Assembly: GCF_042648405.1 (NCBI RefSeq)
Contig: NZ_JBHRXV010000003.1
Span: 1-64,000, forward strand
Reading direction: 5' to 3'
DNA length: 64,000 nucleotides
From: Sphingoaurantiacus capsulatus
GTDB taxonomy: Bacteria; Pseudomonadota; Alphaproteobacteria; Sphingomonadales; Sphingomonadaceae
The notes under the pieces are model-generated. The model did no database searches. It was given only the letters and a program-made list of their open reading frames with translations, and was not told the DNA's origin. Shown one piece after another: positions 17,208 to 24,720 of this stretch (its first letter is position 1; the number at the start of each line of letters is the position of its first letter). The translations under genes and the position numbers were made by a program.

Positions 17208-17366
17208 TCTTGGGGGGCGCAAGACGCCGCAAGAGCATGTTCGCCCGCTATGACGAAGCCCTATGTAATCGCGCTTGAGGGGCGCGCGGTTCTTGGCTAA
17301 TGTCCAGCCCGGTTTGGGAACCAAGGGCTAACCAAATCCAACTGAGATTTAACAAGGAGTCAGGAA

Positions 17367-17684
17367 ATGGGTGATCTTCTCACGAAGCTGAAGTCGGCGT
17401 CGCTGGTTGCTGGCGCGGCTCTCCTCGTCGTCGCTTGCGGCGGTTCGGAAGAGGCTGCCACGGACGCCGCGACGGCTGATGCCGCTGCCGACGCCGCTGT
17501 TGCCGACGCTGCGACGGCCGACGCCGCCGCTGCCGACGCGACCGCGATGGACGCCGCTGCCGGCGCCGACGCCGCTGCTGCTGACGCTGCTGCCGCGACG
17601 ACCGACGCCACGATGGCGCCGGCCGACGCTGCGACGACCGACGCCGCTGCGACCACCGAGACGACCCCGCCGCCGGCTCAGTAA
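17367..17684 (+). CDS. Alanine-rich lipoprotein with ADAA-like repeats
   Basis: A 105-residue protein. The N-terminus has a short basic region, a hydrophobic core and a lipobox LVVAC (Cys at residue 24), so lipidation is expected. The remaining 80 residues are almost only Ala, Asp and Thr in an irregular repeat of ADAA, TADAA and TDAA units, ending in TETTPPPAQ. No globular domain is recognisable; an extended, flexible, strongly acidic linker is the likeliest structure. The DNA repeats vary at codon third positions, so it is not a recent slippage product. A good AAGGAG site precedes the ATG and a terminator follows. The function is unknown; it may be a spacer anchored in the envelope. Confidence 0.75.
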   Translation: MGDLLTKLKSASLVAGAALLVVACGGSEEAATDAATADAAADAAVADAATADAAAADATAMDAAAGADAAAADAAAATTDATMAPADAATTDAAATTETTPPPAQ

Positions 17685-17716
17685 GCCGACGACGCGTTCT
17701 TTTCGGACGAATCGGG

Positions 17717-17751
17717 AAGGGCCGCCCCTCGGGGCGGCCCTTCTTCTTTTT
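17717..17751 (+). terminator. Rho-independent terminator after the Ala-rich lipoprotein
   Basis: A perfect 12-bp stem (AAGGGCCGCCCC with GGGGCGGCCCTT) with a 2-nt loop is followed by a T-rich tract. It begins 32 bp after the stop codon. Confidence 0.85.
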
Positions 17752-17881
17752 GGGGCAGTTCGCCCCTTACATCGGCCGCCTCCCCCTTAAATTTGCGTGG
17801 GGCTCGATTTTTCGCTTGAGGCCGCCGCCTCCCCTCCGGCATCGTCCGCGCAACGACATCATCAAAGGGGAGTTCGCACCA

Positions 17882-18181
17882 ATGAGCCTTGACCAGATCA
17901 CCGAACAGATGCGCACCAAGGTCGGCGCCGGCGGCACGCTCAACAAGTCGGTGAAGTTCGACTTCGGCAGCGACGGCGTCGTGCGCGTCGACGATACGGC
18001 GAAGCCCGCCGTCGTCGACAACCAGGACCTGCCGGTCGACTGCACCGTGAAGGTTTCGCTGGCCGACTTCGCCGACATCGCCTCGGGCAAGCAGAACCCG
18101 CAGATGGCCTTCATGATGGGCAAGCTGAAGGTCGAAGGCGACATGTCGGTCGCGATGCAGCTCGGCAAAATCCTCGGCTGA
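17882..18181 (+). CDS. SCP2 sterol-binding domain protein
   Basis: A 99-residue single-domain protein of the SCP2 family (hydrophobic-ligand carrier fold). It reads from KFDFGSDGVVRVDD through DCTVKVSLADFADIASGKQNPQMAFMMGKLKVEGDMSVAMQLGKIL, the canonical C-terminal portion in which the final helices cover the lipid tunnel. Free-standing SCP2 proteins in bacteria are thought to bind fatty acyl compounds, which agrees with the many acyl-CoA genes in this window. The start is ATG at 17882 with AAAGGGGAG upstream; a longer open frame starting at 17750 is not supported. It stands alone between a terminator and a downstream exported protein gene. Confidence 0.9.
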   Translation: MSLDQITEQMRTKVGAGGTLNKSVKFDFGSDGVVRVDDTAKPAVVDNQDLPVDCTVKVSLADFADIASGKQNPQMAFMMGKLKVEGDMSVAMQLGKILG

Positions 18182-18365
18182 TCCACTTTTTCCCGGGATT
18201 TCCGCCGCCGCGTCGTGGCCGCTCGTCAGGGCGGTTGCGGCGCGGCGGTTTGACTCAGGGCACCAGCCCTCTGGCGGTGGAATCGCGCTCGCATTAAGGA
18301 TAGTGAACCACGGGAGGCAATACCGCGCCGCCGACGGCGAGACGCGGAGCGATTGGGGGTAACAG

Positions 18366-19001
18366 ATGCGTTCTATGCTGCGAGCTTCGATGGTGCTGAT
18401 CGGCACCGTATCGGCGATCTCCGTACAGGCCCAGGGCACCGCCCCGGTATCGGATGCGGACTGGCCGCGCGGCGTCATGCGACCCGTGGCGATGCGCGAC
18501 CTGACGCCCGCGGAGCAGCGCGCCCATCACATCTGGAGCATGCGCGCCGCGCTTAACGTCGCGGCGCTGCAATGCCAGTTCTCGCCGTTCCTGCGCACCG
18601 TGAAGAACTACAACCAGATGCTGCCGCATCACGCGACCGAACTCGCCTCGGCGCTGAAGACGATGAACGGGCATTTCGTCCGGCTCGACGGCGCCAAGAA
18701 GGGCCGCCAGACCTTCGATCAGTATACGACGAAGACCTACAACAGCTTCTCGACGCTCGAGGCGCAGCTCACCTTCTGCCAGAAGGCGTCGGAGATCGGC
18801 TGGGAGATGCTGGCCGCGAAGAAAGGCGCCTACGCCGACATCGCCGCGACGCGGCTGCCGGAGATCCGCCACGCGCTGATCCCGACCACCAACCCGCTGC
18901 TGCTCGTCCGCCTTGGCTGGATGGACGCCCCGCGCCTTGTCGACCCCTGCGTCGACCGCAAGGGCAGGGCGATCCCGCTGGGGTCGAAGAAGTGCAGCTG
19001 A
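18366..19001 (+). CDS. Exported protein of unknown function, 211 aa
   Basis: I do not recognise the family. A signal peptide is visible (about residues 1-23, ending VQAQ). The mature part is largely helical, with SMRAALNVAALQCQFSPFLRTVKNYNQML near residue 60, and four cysteines, two near residues 74 and 138 and two near the C-terminus (DPCVDRKG and KKCS), which could form periplasmic disulfides. It is followed by its own terminator and is convergent with the ompA-type gene. The gene is probably real because codon usage and signal peptide fit. Confidence 0.7.
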   Translation: MRSMLRASMVLIGTVSAISVQAQGTAPVSDADWPRGVMRPVAMRDLTPAEQRAHHIWSMRAALNVAALQCQFSPFLRTVKNYNQMLPHHATELASALKTMNGHFVRLDGAKKGRQTFDQYTTKTYNSFSTLEAQLTFCQKASEIGWEMLAAKKGAYADIAATRLPEIRHALIPTTNPLLLVRLGWMDAPRLVDPCVDRKGRAIPLGSKKCS

Positions 19002-19031
19002 CGCACGGCCGTCACCGCTAAAGCAAGAAAA

Positions 19032-19058
19032 CGCCCGCTCAATCGAGCGGGCGTTTTT
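19032..19058 (+). terminator. Rho-independent terminator after the 211-aa exported protein
   Basis: A perfect 9-bp stem CGCCCGCTC with GAGCGGGCG around a 4-nt loop is followed by TTTTT. It starts 31 bp after the stop codon at 19001. Confidence 0.88.
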
Positions 19059-19139
19059 CGTTGGGATCCCTGCGCCGGATGATTTCGCCCCCTTGATGGT
19101 GCGTCATCGCGACATGCGGCTATCGAAACACGCAGCACA

Positions 19140-19172
19140 AAAGAAAAGGGCCGCTCCGGAAAGGAGCGACCC
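19140..19172 (-). terminator. Rho-independent terminator after the OmpA-family gene
   Basis: On the minus strand GGGTCGCTCC and GGAGCGGCCC pair over 10 bp (one G-U) around a 5-nt loop and are followed by TTTTCTTT. It begins 24 nt past the stop of the OmpA-family gene. Confidence 0.85.
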
Positions 19173-19196
19173 CAATCTTGTAGGCTTGCGCCCGGC

Positions 19197-20336
19197 TTAC
19201 TGGGCCGGAGCAGCGCCACCCGCGAAGTTGATCTCCACGCGGCGGTTCTGCGGCTCGCGCACACCGTCGGCGGTCTCGACGAGCGGACGGCTCTCACCGA
19301 ACGCTTCGCTGGTGATCACGCCACCCGGGATGCCCTTGCCGACCAGGTAGTCGCGGACACCGGCAGCGCGGCGCTCCGAGAGACCCTGGTTGTAGCTGTC
19401 CGAACCCGACTTGTCGGCGTGGCCGGCAAGCGTGACGCTGGCCTGACCGGTCGACGCATACTGCGCCGCGACATTGTCGAGGATCGAGGCCGCTTCGGTC
19501 GTGATATCCGACTTATCCCAGTCGAAGAACACGATGAACGGACCCGGAGCCGGCGGCGGGGGCGGCGGGGGCGGCGGAGCAGGCGGCTCAGCCGGTGCCG
19601 GCGGCGGCGGCGGCGGAGCAGCAACCGGCTCTTCCGGCGCGCCGAAGTTGTAGATCAGGCTGGCGAGCAGGCTGTGGCTGCGGAAACGGCCCGTCGCTTC
19701 ACGACCGTCGTTCAGGACGAGATCGACCTGCTCGACGTTGAAGAAGCGGTACTTCAGGCCCAGCTCCACGTTGTCGCTGACCGCGCGACGAACGCCGGCG
19801 ACGACCTGATAGGCAACGCCCGTGTCGCTGTCGTCAGCGAACGAAGCGGCGGTGCCGGTCAGCGCGTTGCCCGAGGCCTTGACGCGAGCGACACCGATAC
19901 CGGCGCCGATCGAGCCCGCCCACGGCGAGTCAACGCCGCCGAAGTCGAACATGCTGTTGAGCATGAAGCTCAGCGCGCTGGTGTCGCCCGTCGCACCCGT
20001 GAAGCGACCGGTAACGCCGCCCGGAAGGGCGTTGGTCGCGTTCAGACCCGAAGTCGTGATCGTGCTGACATCGGCCTTCTTGTAGCCGAGTTCGAACTCG
20101 ATGCGCGTCGGGCCGAGATCGTAACCGACGATGAGGTCGCCATCGAAGCCGACCTTGTGGTTCACTTCAGCGGCATTCGGAAGGACGCCACCGGTCGTCG
20201 GGAAGATATCGTACTGGATGTTCTCCACGATCATCCCGCCGCCTTCGACGCCAACGTACCATGCGCCATCGCGAGCCAGGGCCGGCCCAGCGAGCGCGGT
20301 CGTCGCCAGCGCAAGCGCCACGGCAAATTTCCGCAT
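19197..20336 (-). CDS. OmpA family outer-membrane protein
   Basis: A 379-residue porin-like protein. A signal peptide ends at about residue 21 (AGPALA), then an eight-stranded beta barrel (about residues 25-240, starting GAWYVGVEGGGMI), then a Pro/Ala-rich linker of about 30 residues, then a C-terminal OmpA-like peptidoglycan-binding domain (about 270-375) with GHADKSGSDSYNQGLSERRA and the final QNRRVEI. It tethers outer membrane to peptidoglycan. Its ribosome site GAAAGGGG precedes the ATG at 20336. It is monocistronic with its own terminator and a long upstream region, as expected for an abundant protein. Confidence 0.93.
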   Translation of the reverse strand: MRKFAVALALATTALAGPALARDGAWYVGVEGGGMIVENIQYDIFPTTGGVLPNAAEVNHKVGFDGDLIVGYDLGPTRIEFELGYKKADVSTITTSGLNATNALPGGVTGRFTGATGDTSALSFMLNSMFDFGGVDSPWAGSIGAGIGVARVKASGNALTGTAASFADDSDTGVAYQVVAGVRRAVSDNVELGLKYRFFNVEQVDLVLNDGREATGRFRSHSLLASLIYNFGAPEEPVAAPPPPPPAPAEPPAPPPPPPPPPAPGPFIVFFDWDKSDITTEAASILDNVAAQYASTGQASVTLAGHADKSGSDSYNQGLSERRAAGVRDYLVGKGIPGGVITSEAFGESRPLVETADGVREPQNRRVEINFAGGAAPAQ

Positions 20337-20858
20337 CTGATTCCCCTTTCTTCAGTTCGTGCCTATAACGAGGCATCCAGAAACCGCTCTAACCCAGCGG
20401 TCATAGGCGCGCAAGCGGCGAAATACCCTGTTCTGTTGCAGAAACAACGCACTTGCTCATGAAGTAACGCCAAAGTCCTGCGTCGCTTCAGAGGGTTCCG
20501 ATGTCCGTTTGATGCATCCGCAACTTATCAGCCGGTCACGGCAACGCAACCGACACTTCGCTCCTGCCCATTGTTCGCCGGCCTTCCCCGGATCGGCAGC
20601 CGATGGTGATGATGTGGCACCAGCCCGGCTACCGGATCTGGATCGCCCCGGTTGCGGTGTCTAAACCGCGATACCGCCGCAAGTTCCGAATGCTAGGCTG
20701 GAAACTCGCACTTGCAGCAAGGCAGCCCGGCAGTGTGGCGGAAACGCATCACCCGCCCCTGCCGCTGAGCGGCTTTGCCGCCGCGCAACCATTGGCGCTT
20801 ACCGCACGTTGACGGGAGGAATTCCCAAGCGGCCGGATGTAGCGGCCAGAGGTGTAGC
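20337..20858. other. Intergenic region of 522 bp without a supported gene
   Basis: The first part must hold the promoter of the leftward OmpA-family gene; a TTGCGC/TTAGAG pair about 60-85 bp before its start is one weak candidate. The remainder has only short open frames on both strands (the longest about 69 codons, 20603-20812) without recognisable similarity, ribosome site or signal peptide. I see no tRNA or known RNA family in it. Confidence 0.5.
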
Positions 20859-21140
20859 GTGGCGTATCTGAGCATCGATCCCGAGCTTCTTCAGCGGGTG
20901 CGCGTGGCGATTGCGTCGCAGCCGGACGGCAACCCCCAGTTCGGGCGGCTGGCCGATGTCGGCCGCGAGCGGCTGCGCATACATATCGAGCGGCTGTTCT
21001 ATGGCGGCGAGATCGCGGCGGACTGCCGAGTGCAGGGCGGCTGCCTCGACTTGAGCGTGCGGCGCCTGACGCCTTATGGTGTCCTGGCGATGCATGCCGG
21101 GCTGTCGCGCGATCCGTCGGCGGCTCGCCGAACCGCCTGA
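20859..21140 (+). CDS. Hypothetical protein, 93 aa
   Basis: I do not recognise this product. The reading frame is open well upstream, but the most credible start is GTG at 20859, preceded by AGAGG at 5-6 nt spacing. The protein begins MAYLSIDPELLQRVRVAIASQPDGNPQFGRLADVGRERLRIHIERLF, a pattern of amphipathic helices, and carries two Cys in ADCRVQGGCLD. It looks soluble and cytoplasmic. A short inverted repeat CTGGCA-N6-TGCCAG followed by a T-rich tract at 21151-21182 could be a weak terminator. It points the same way as the downstream HTH gene but is separated from it by an operator-like palindrome. Confidence 0.5.
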   Translation: MAYLSIDPELLQRVRVAIASQPDGNPQFGRLADVGRERLRIHIERLFYGGEIAADCRVQGGCLDLSVRRLTPYGVLAMHAGLSRDPSAARRTA

Positions 21141-21186
21141 ATTTCCGTGACTGGCAGTTACTTGCCAGATCGGTTCTTTTTTGAGA

Positions 21187-21216
21187 GTATCGCGAACCTT
21201 ATAGGTTTCGAGATAC
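21187..21216. promoter_or_regulatory. Candidate operator of the HTH regulator: nested palindrome
   Basis: The stretch reads GTATC-N3-AACCT-TAT-AGGTT-N4-GATAC, that is two nested perfect 5-bp arm pairs around one centre. It ends 3 nt before the ATG of the HTH regulator gene, with no convincing ribosome site between. This is the expected layout of an autorepressor operator placed over a promoter or transcription start. Confidence 0.5.
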
Positions 21217-21219
21217 GCT

Positions 21220-21795
21220 ATGATCACGCGCATTCGTGAGGTTCGCACGGCGCGGCGGCTCACCCTGCAACAGGTCGCCGACCGCTGCCAGCCCGCCACC
21301 ACCGCCCAGACGATCGGGCGGCTTGAAACCGGCACGCGCACCGTCAGCGTCGGCTGGCTCAACCGTATCGCCTGCGCGCTCGATGTCGACCCCTCGGATT
21401 TGGTGAGCCGGCCAGACCGCGCCGATGTGCCGGTGGAAGCGGTTCTGCGCGCCGACGGCGTCGCCGCCCCGCCGCGTGCTTCGGTGTTGCTGCCGCCGGC
21501 ACCGAACGCCGCGATGGTCGGGCTGAAGGTCGAGGTCGCGCAGGGCGACTATCGCGCCGGCGACCAGGTGTGGCTTGAGCGGCTGTCCCCCGATGCTTTC
21601 GTGCAGGCGCTTAACCGCGACGTGCTGGTGCCGCGGTCGGCGGGTCGCTTCGCGTTCGGGCGGTTGGCGGCGACCGCGCCCGACAAGAATGGCGCGCGGG
21701 TGCAGCTGCTGCCGCTGACGCCCGGCGCGCGGCAGCAGATCATCCCCGACGCGGCGTGGATCGCCGTGGTGCGGCTGCTGGTGAGGGATTTGTGA
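21220..21795 (+). CDS. XRE-family HTH transcriptional regulator, 191 aa
   Basis: The N-terminal 60 residues form a lambda-repressor-like helix-turn-helix (REVRTARRLTLQQVADRC, then TAQTIGRLETGTRTVSVGWLNRIACALDVDPSDLV). The C-terminal part (about 75-190) is a beta-rich domain with MVGLKVEVAQGDYRAGDQVWLERL, which resembles the S24/LexA-like sensor fold, though I see no clear Ser/Lys protease dyad. A nested palindrome directly before the start suggests autoregulation. The stop codon overlaps the next start (TGATG), so a small exported protein is translationally coupled to this regulator. Confidence 0.8.
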   Translation: MITRIREVRTARRLTLQQVADRCQPATTAQTIGRLETGTRTVSVGWLNRIACALDVDPSDLVSRPDRADVPVEAVLRADGVAAPPRASVLLPPAPNAAMVGLKVEVAQGDYRAGDQVWLERLSPDAFVQALNRDVLVPRSAGRFAFGRLAATAPDKNGARVQLLPLTPGARQQIIPDAAWIAVVRLLVRDL

Positions 21796-22178
21796 TGATC
21801 GAGCGACGGGACTTCGTGGCGGGCGGCCTCGCGGTAGCAGCGATGGCCGGCGGCGCGGCGCAGGCGCAAACGGCGGGGCTGCACGGGCTGATCGGCAAGA
21901 TGATCGCGCATCCGGGCAAGCGCGACGAGCTGGCGAAAATCCTGCTCGACGGCGTTGCCGGCATGCCGGGCTGCTTGAGCTATATCGTGGCAATCGATCC
22001 GAAGGACGCCAATGCGATCTGGGTGACCGAGGTGTGGACCGATGCGGCCGCACATGCCGCCAGCCTCAAGCTGCCGCAAGTTCGCGCGGCGATTACCAAG
22101 GGGCGGCCGCTGATCGCGGCGTTCGGCGAGCACATCACCACCGTGCCGCTCGGCGGCCACGGCCTCGCGAAGGGTTAG
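21795..22178 (+). CDS. Tat-exported antibiotic-biosynthesis-monooxygenase-fold protein
   Basis: A 127-residue protein. The N-terminus IERRDFVAGGLAVAAMAGGAAQAQ carries a twin-arginine motif and a weakly hydrophobic core, so export of a folded protein by the Tat pathway is likely. The mature part matches the small ABM/dimeric ferredoxin-like fold (IGKMIAHPGKRDELAKILLDGVAGMPGCLSYIVA, IWVTEVWTDAAAHAASL). ABM enzymes are usually cytoplasmic quinol oxygenases or heme-related proteins; export is less usual. It is coupled by a 1-bp overlap to the HTH gene and interlocks by 4 bp with the convergent gene. The activity is unknown. Confidence 0.8.
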   Translation: MIERRDFVAGGLAVAAMAGGAAQAQTAGLHGLIGKMIAHPGKRDELAKILLDGVAGMPGCLSYIVAIDPKDANAIWVTEVWTDAAAHAASLKLPQVRAAITKGRPLIAAFGEHITTVPLGGHGLAKG

Positions 22179-22462
22179 TCCTTCGGCTTCTCGGGCGGCG
22201 TTTCGAGCGCCTGCTTCGCTTCGGCCTCCTTGGCCTTGCGCCACTCGGCCTCGCTCGCCTTCGCCGGATCCTTGTGCGGCTCGACCTTGAGCAGCGGCGC
22301 GGTGCGATCGAGCGATTCCTGCCCGGTGCGTTCGGGCTGGATCGACTGGTCGACCGCGCGGGCGGCGGCACGGGCCGCATCGATGTTCGGCACCGGCGGC
22401 GGCACCGCCTGCGCGAGCGCGGCGGTAGCCGGAAGGATCGTCAGCAGCATCAATCTGATCAT
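22175..22462 (-). CDS. Small exported protein of unknown function, 95 aa
   Basis: It has a signal peptide (MIRLMLLTILPATAALAQ) followed by a Pro-rich linker and a highly charged, helix-prone C-terminus rich in Ala, Glu and Lys (AEWRKAKEAEAKQALETPPEKPKD). No family is recognised. The start ATG at 22462 is chosen because it begins the signal peptide; a very long open frame reaching 24430 in the same phase is a non-coding by-product of high G+C. The stop interlocks by 4 bp with that of the convergent ABM-fold gene. Confidence 0.65.
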   Translation of the reverse strand: MIRLMLLTILPATAALAQAVPPPVPNIDAARAAARAVDQSIQPERTGQESLDRTAPLLKVEPHKDPAKASEAEWRKAKEAEAKQALETPPEKPKD

Positions 22463-22570
22463 GGAGCCATGATGCGCTTGGCGGCGCCGGCCCGTCAAAT
22501 CTGCTCGGGTTGACGCCCCCTGCCCTCCGGCCCCAACTGCCCCCGACCACATTTTTGCCGGAGCGAGGGA

Positions 22571-23713
22571 ATGATCGAGACCGCCGACCGCAGCGCCTTC
22601 AACGAGGACCATGCGATGTTCCGCGATTCCGTGCGGAAGTTCTTCGACCGCGCGCTGGTCCCCAATCTCGACCGATGGGAAAAGGACGGCATCGTCGACC
22701 GCGACTTCTGGAAGGCGTGCGGCGAGGCGGGCATCCTCTGCCCGCAGGTGCCCGAGGAATATGGCGGCCTCGGCCTCGACTATGGCTATAACGCCGTGGT
22801 CGGCGAGGAGCTGAGCTATGCCGGGTCGAGCGCCGGCCTGACGCTGCAGTCGGACATCACCGTCGACTATATCAACAACTATGGCTCCCACGAGCAGAAG
22901 CGCCGCTGGCTGCCCGGCATGGTGTCGGGCGAGGTGATCAGCGCCATCGCGATGACCGAGCCGGGCGCCGGCTCCGACCTGCAGGGCGTGCGCACCACGG
23001 CGAAGCGCGACGGCAATCACTATGTAATCAACGGCTCGAAGACCTACATCACCAACGGTCAGCACGCCGACGTCATCATCGTCGTCGCCAAGACCGACCC
23101 GCCGTTGGGCGCCAAGGGCACTTCGCTGATCCTTGTCGAGGCCGACCGCGAGGGTTTCGCGCGCGGGCGCAACCTCGACAAGATCGGCCAGCATTCGGCG
23201 GACACGTCCGAGCTGTTCTTCAACGACGTGCGCGTGCCGATCACCAACTGCCTCGGCGACGAGAACAAGGGCTTCATCTATTTGATGCAGCAGCTGCCGC
23301 AGGAACGTCTCCAGATCGCCGTCGCCGGCCAGGCGGGTGCGCAGCGGGCGTTCGACGAGGCAGTGAAGTTCACCAAGGACAGGAAGGCGTTCGGCAAGAC
23401 GGTGTTCGACTTCCAGAATACCAAGTTCGTGCTCGCCGGGCTGAAGGCCAAGCTGCAGGTTGGCTGGGCTCACCTCGACTGGGCGATCAACCGCCATGTC
23501 GCGGGCAAGCTGACCGCGGCCGAGGCCTCGGCGGCCAAGCTGTGGCACACCGAGCTGCAGTGGGAATGCTGCGACGCGGCGCTGCAGCTGCATGGCGGCG
23601 CCGGTTATATGAACGAATATCCGATCGCCCGCCTGTGGCGCGATGCGCGCGTGCAGCGGATTTACGGCGGCACGAGCGAGATCATGAAGGAGGTCGTGTC
23701 GCGCACGATCTAA
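22571..23713 (+). CDS. Acyl-CoA dehydrogenase
   Basis: A 380-residue FAD enzyme of fatty-acid or branched-chain beta-oxidation that introduces the alpha,beta double bond of acyl-CoA. The signature AMTEPGAGSDLQG is near residue 135, the FAD and dimer region QLPQERLQIAVAGQAGAQRAF near 240, and the C-terminal GGTSEIMKEVVSRTI holds the catalytic Glu at about residue 370. It resembles long-chain or isovaleryl-type members, but the chain length cannot be assigned. An electron-transfer flavoprotein is not in the window. It starts at ATG 22571 after GAGCGAGGGA. Confidence 0.93.
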   Translation: MIETADRSAFNEDHAMFRDSVRKFFDRALVPNLDRWEKDGIVDRDFWKACGEAGILCPQVPEEYGGLGLDYGYNAVVGEELSYAGSSAGLTLQSDITVDYINNYGSHEQKRRWLPGMVSGEVISAIAMTEPGAGSDLQGVRTTAKRDGNHYVINGSKTYITNGQHADVIIVVAKTDPPLGAKGTSLILVEADREGFARGRNLDKIGQHSADTSELFFNDVRVPITNCLGDENKGFIYLMQQLPQERLQIAVAGQAGAQRAFDEAVKFTKDRKAFGKTVFDFQNTKFVLAGLKAKLQVGWAHLDWAINRHVAGKLTAAEASAAKLWHTELQWECCDAALQLHGGAGYMNEYPIARLWRDARVQRIYGGTSEIMKEVVSRTI

Positions 23714-23721
23714 CGCGACCG

Positions 23722-24141
23722 CTACCAGCGCGCGAACAGTTCCTCGGGGCGGCGGAAGGCCTTGAACTCGAGCGCGTTGCCCGCCGGGTCGTAGAAGAAC
23801 AGCGTCGCCTGCTCGCCGGGGCGGCCGGGGAAGCGGACGTGCGGTTCGATGACGAACTTCGTGCCGGCGGCTTTCAATTTCTCGGCCAGCGCTTCCCACT
23901 CCGGCCAGTCGAGCACCAAGCCGAAGTGCGGCACCGGCACATGGTCGCCGTCGACCTCGTTGCGGTGCGCGACACCGGCGCCGGGCGCGAGGTGGACGAC
24001 GAGCTGGTGGCCGTAGAAATCGAAGTCGATCCAGTGCGGATCGGAGCGCCCCTCGGGACAGCCGAGCGTGCCGCCGTAGAAGCCGCGCGCGGCTTCGAGA
24101 TCGTCGACGGGAATAGCGAGGTGGAAGAGCGCTGTAGCCAT
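23722..24141 (-). CDS. VOC family protein (glyoxalase/dioxygenase superfamily)
   Basis: A 139-residue two-repeat VOC fold protein. The N-terminal ALFHLAIPVDDLEAARGFYGGTLG and the C-terminal TLFFYDPAGNALEFKAF are the paired beta-alpha-beta-beta-beta modules; metal-ligand candidates are His near residue 7, His in VPHFGLV near 75, and Glu in NALEFK near 126. The reaction is unknown (lyase, isomerase or resistance protein). It begins 8 nt after the stop of the rcdA-like gene and is therefore probably its operon partner. Confidence 0.85.
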   Translation of the reverse strand: MATALFHLAIPVDDLEAARGFYGGTLGCPEGRSDPHWIDFDFYGHQLVVHLAPGAGVAHRNEVDGDHVPVPHFGLVLDWPEWEALAEKLKAAGTKFVIEPHVRFPGRPGEQATLFFYDPAGNALEFKAFRRPEELFARW

Positions 24142-24149
24142 GTCGCCTG

Positions 24150-24638
24150 TTAGAGCGACGAGCGCAGGCGGTCCAGCAGGGCGCGGGCGCCGGCGGGTTC
24201 GGCGTCGGCGGCGGGCTCGGTGATGATCTGGTTGTCGAGGCGCGCGACACGGTCATAGAGGTCGCGGCTGCGATCGATGATCTCGCGCGAGCGCGACGGC
24301 AGGAAGGCGAGGCGCACGGGATCGTCGCTGTCGCTGGCGCGGCCCAGCCGCCGCTCGGGCGCCTGCGCGTCGAGTTCGGACAGTTCGCCAGCCTGCACTG
24401 CCTTCTGCACCAGCAACCACGACACGACATGCATCAGCCGCGTCGTCACCTTCAGCGATTCGCAGGAGAAGGCGACGCGCGCCACCGGATCGAGCTTGCC
24501 GCGATCAGCGGCGCCTTCGCGGTCGAAATAGCTCCGCGCCTCGTCGGCGAGCGTCATCGCCTCGAGATACAGTGTGTCGACCAGCTTGGGCGTGATCGGC
24601 GTATGGGCGACGGGCGTCATGCCGGCGGAGTGTGACAC
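24150..24638 (-). CDS. rcdA: DUF1465 family protein, probable CtrA-degradation adaptor RcdA
   Basis: A 162-residue helical protein matching the DUF1465 family, to which Caulobacter RcdA belongs; RcdA is an adaptor helping the ClpXP protease degrade the cell-cycle regulator CtrA. The conserved core is KLVDTLYLEAMTLADEARSYFD followed by FSCESLKVTTRLMHVVSWLLVQKAVQAGEL. The start is taken as GTG 24638, which has a GAGGA ribosome site at 8 nt; ATG at 24620 is the alternative. The gene diverges from an hsp20 gene with a heat-shock promoter, so two protein-quality genes share one control region. The equation of DUF1465 with RcdA is from family knowledge. Confidence 0.75.
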   Translation of the reverse strand: MSHSAGMTPVAHTPITPKLVDTLYLEAMTLADEARSYFDREGAADRGKLDPVARVAFSCESLKVTTRLMHVVSWLLVQKAVQAGELSELDAQAPERRLGRASDSDDPVRLAFLPSRSREIIDRSRDLYDRVARLDNQIITEPAADAEPAGARALLDRLRSSL

Positions 24639-24663
24639 AGTTCCGGTCCTCGTTCACGCGCCT

Positions 24664-24692
24664 CTTGAACTGAAAAAGGTTAATACCCAGTT
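24664..24692 (+). promoter_or_regulatory. Candidate sigma-32 heat-shock promoter of hsp20
   Basis: CTTGAA is followed after 16 bp by CCCAGTT, close to the sigma-32 pattern CTTGAA-N13-17-CCCCAT. It lies about 100 bp before the hsp20 start, which leaves room for the structured leader described next. Confidence 0.6.
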
Positions 24693-24720
24693 CGCAGCCG
24701 TTCGACCACCGGTGCCTGAG

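Noticed and set aside
20603..20812. A 69-codon open frame in the 522-bp gap
   Set aside because: No ribosome site, no similarity, no signal peptide, and the composition is uneven; I cannot support it as a gene.
21151..21168. CTGGCAGTTACTTGCC as a sigma-54 promoter (-24/-12)
   Set aside because: The spacing between GG and GC is one base too short for sigma-54. It is also a perfect 6-bp-arm inverted repeat followed by T residues, so a weak terminator or an operator is likelier.
22175..24430. A 751-codon minus-strand frame ending in the 95-aa exported protein
   Set aside because: Only the last 95 residues start with a signal peptide and look like protein; the remainder runs opposite the acyl-CoA dehydrogenase gene and overlaps the real VOC and rcdA-like genes in another frame.
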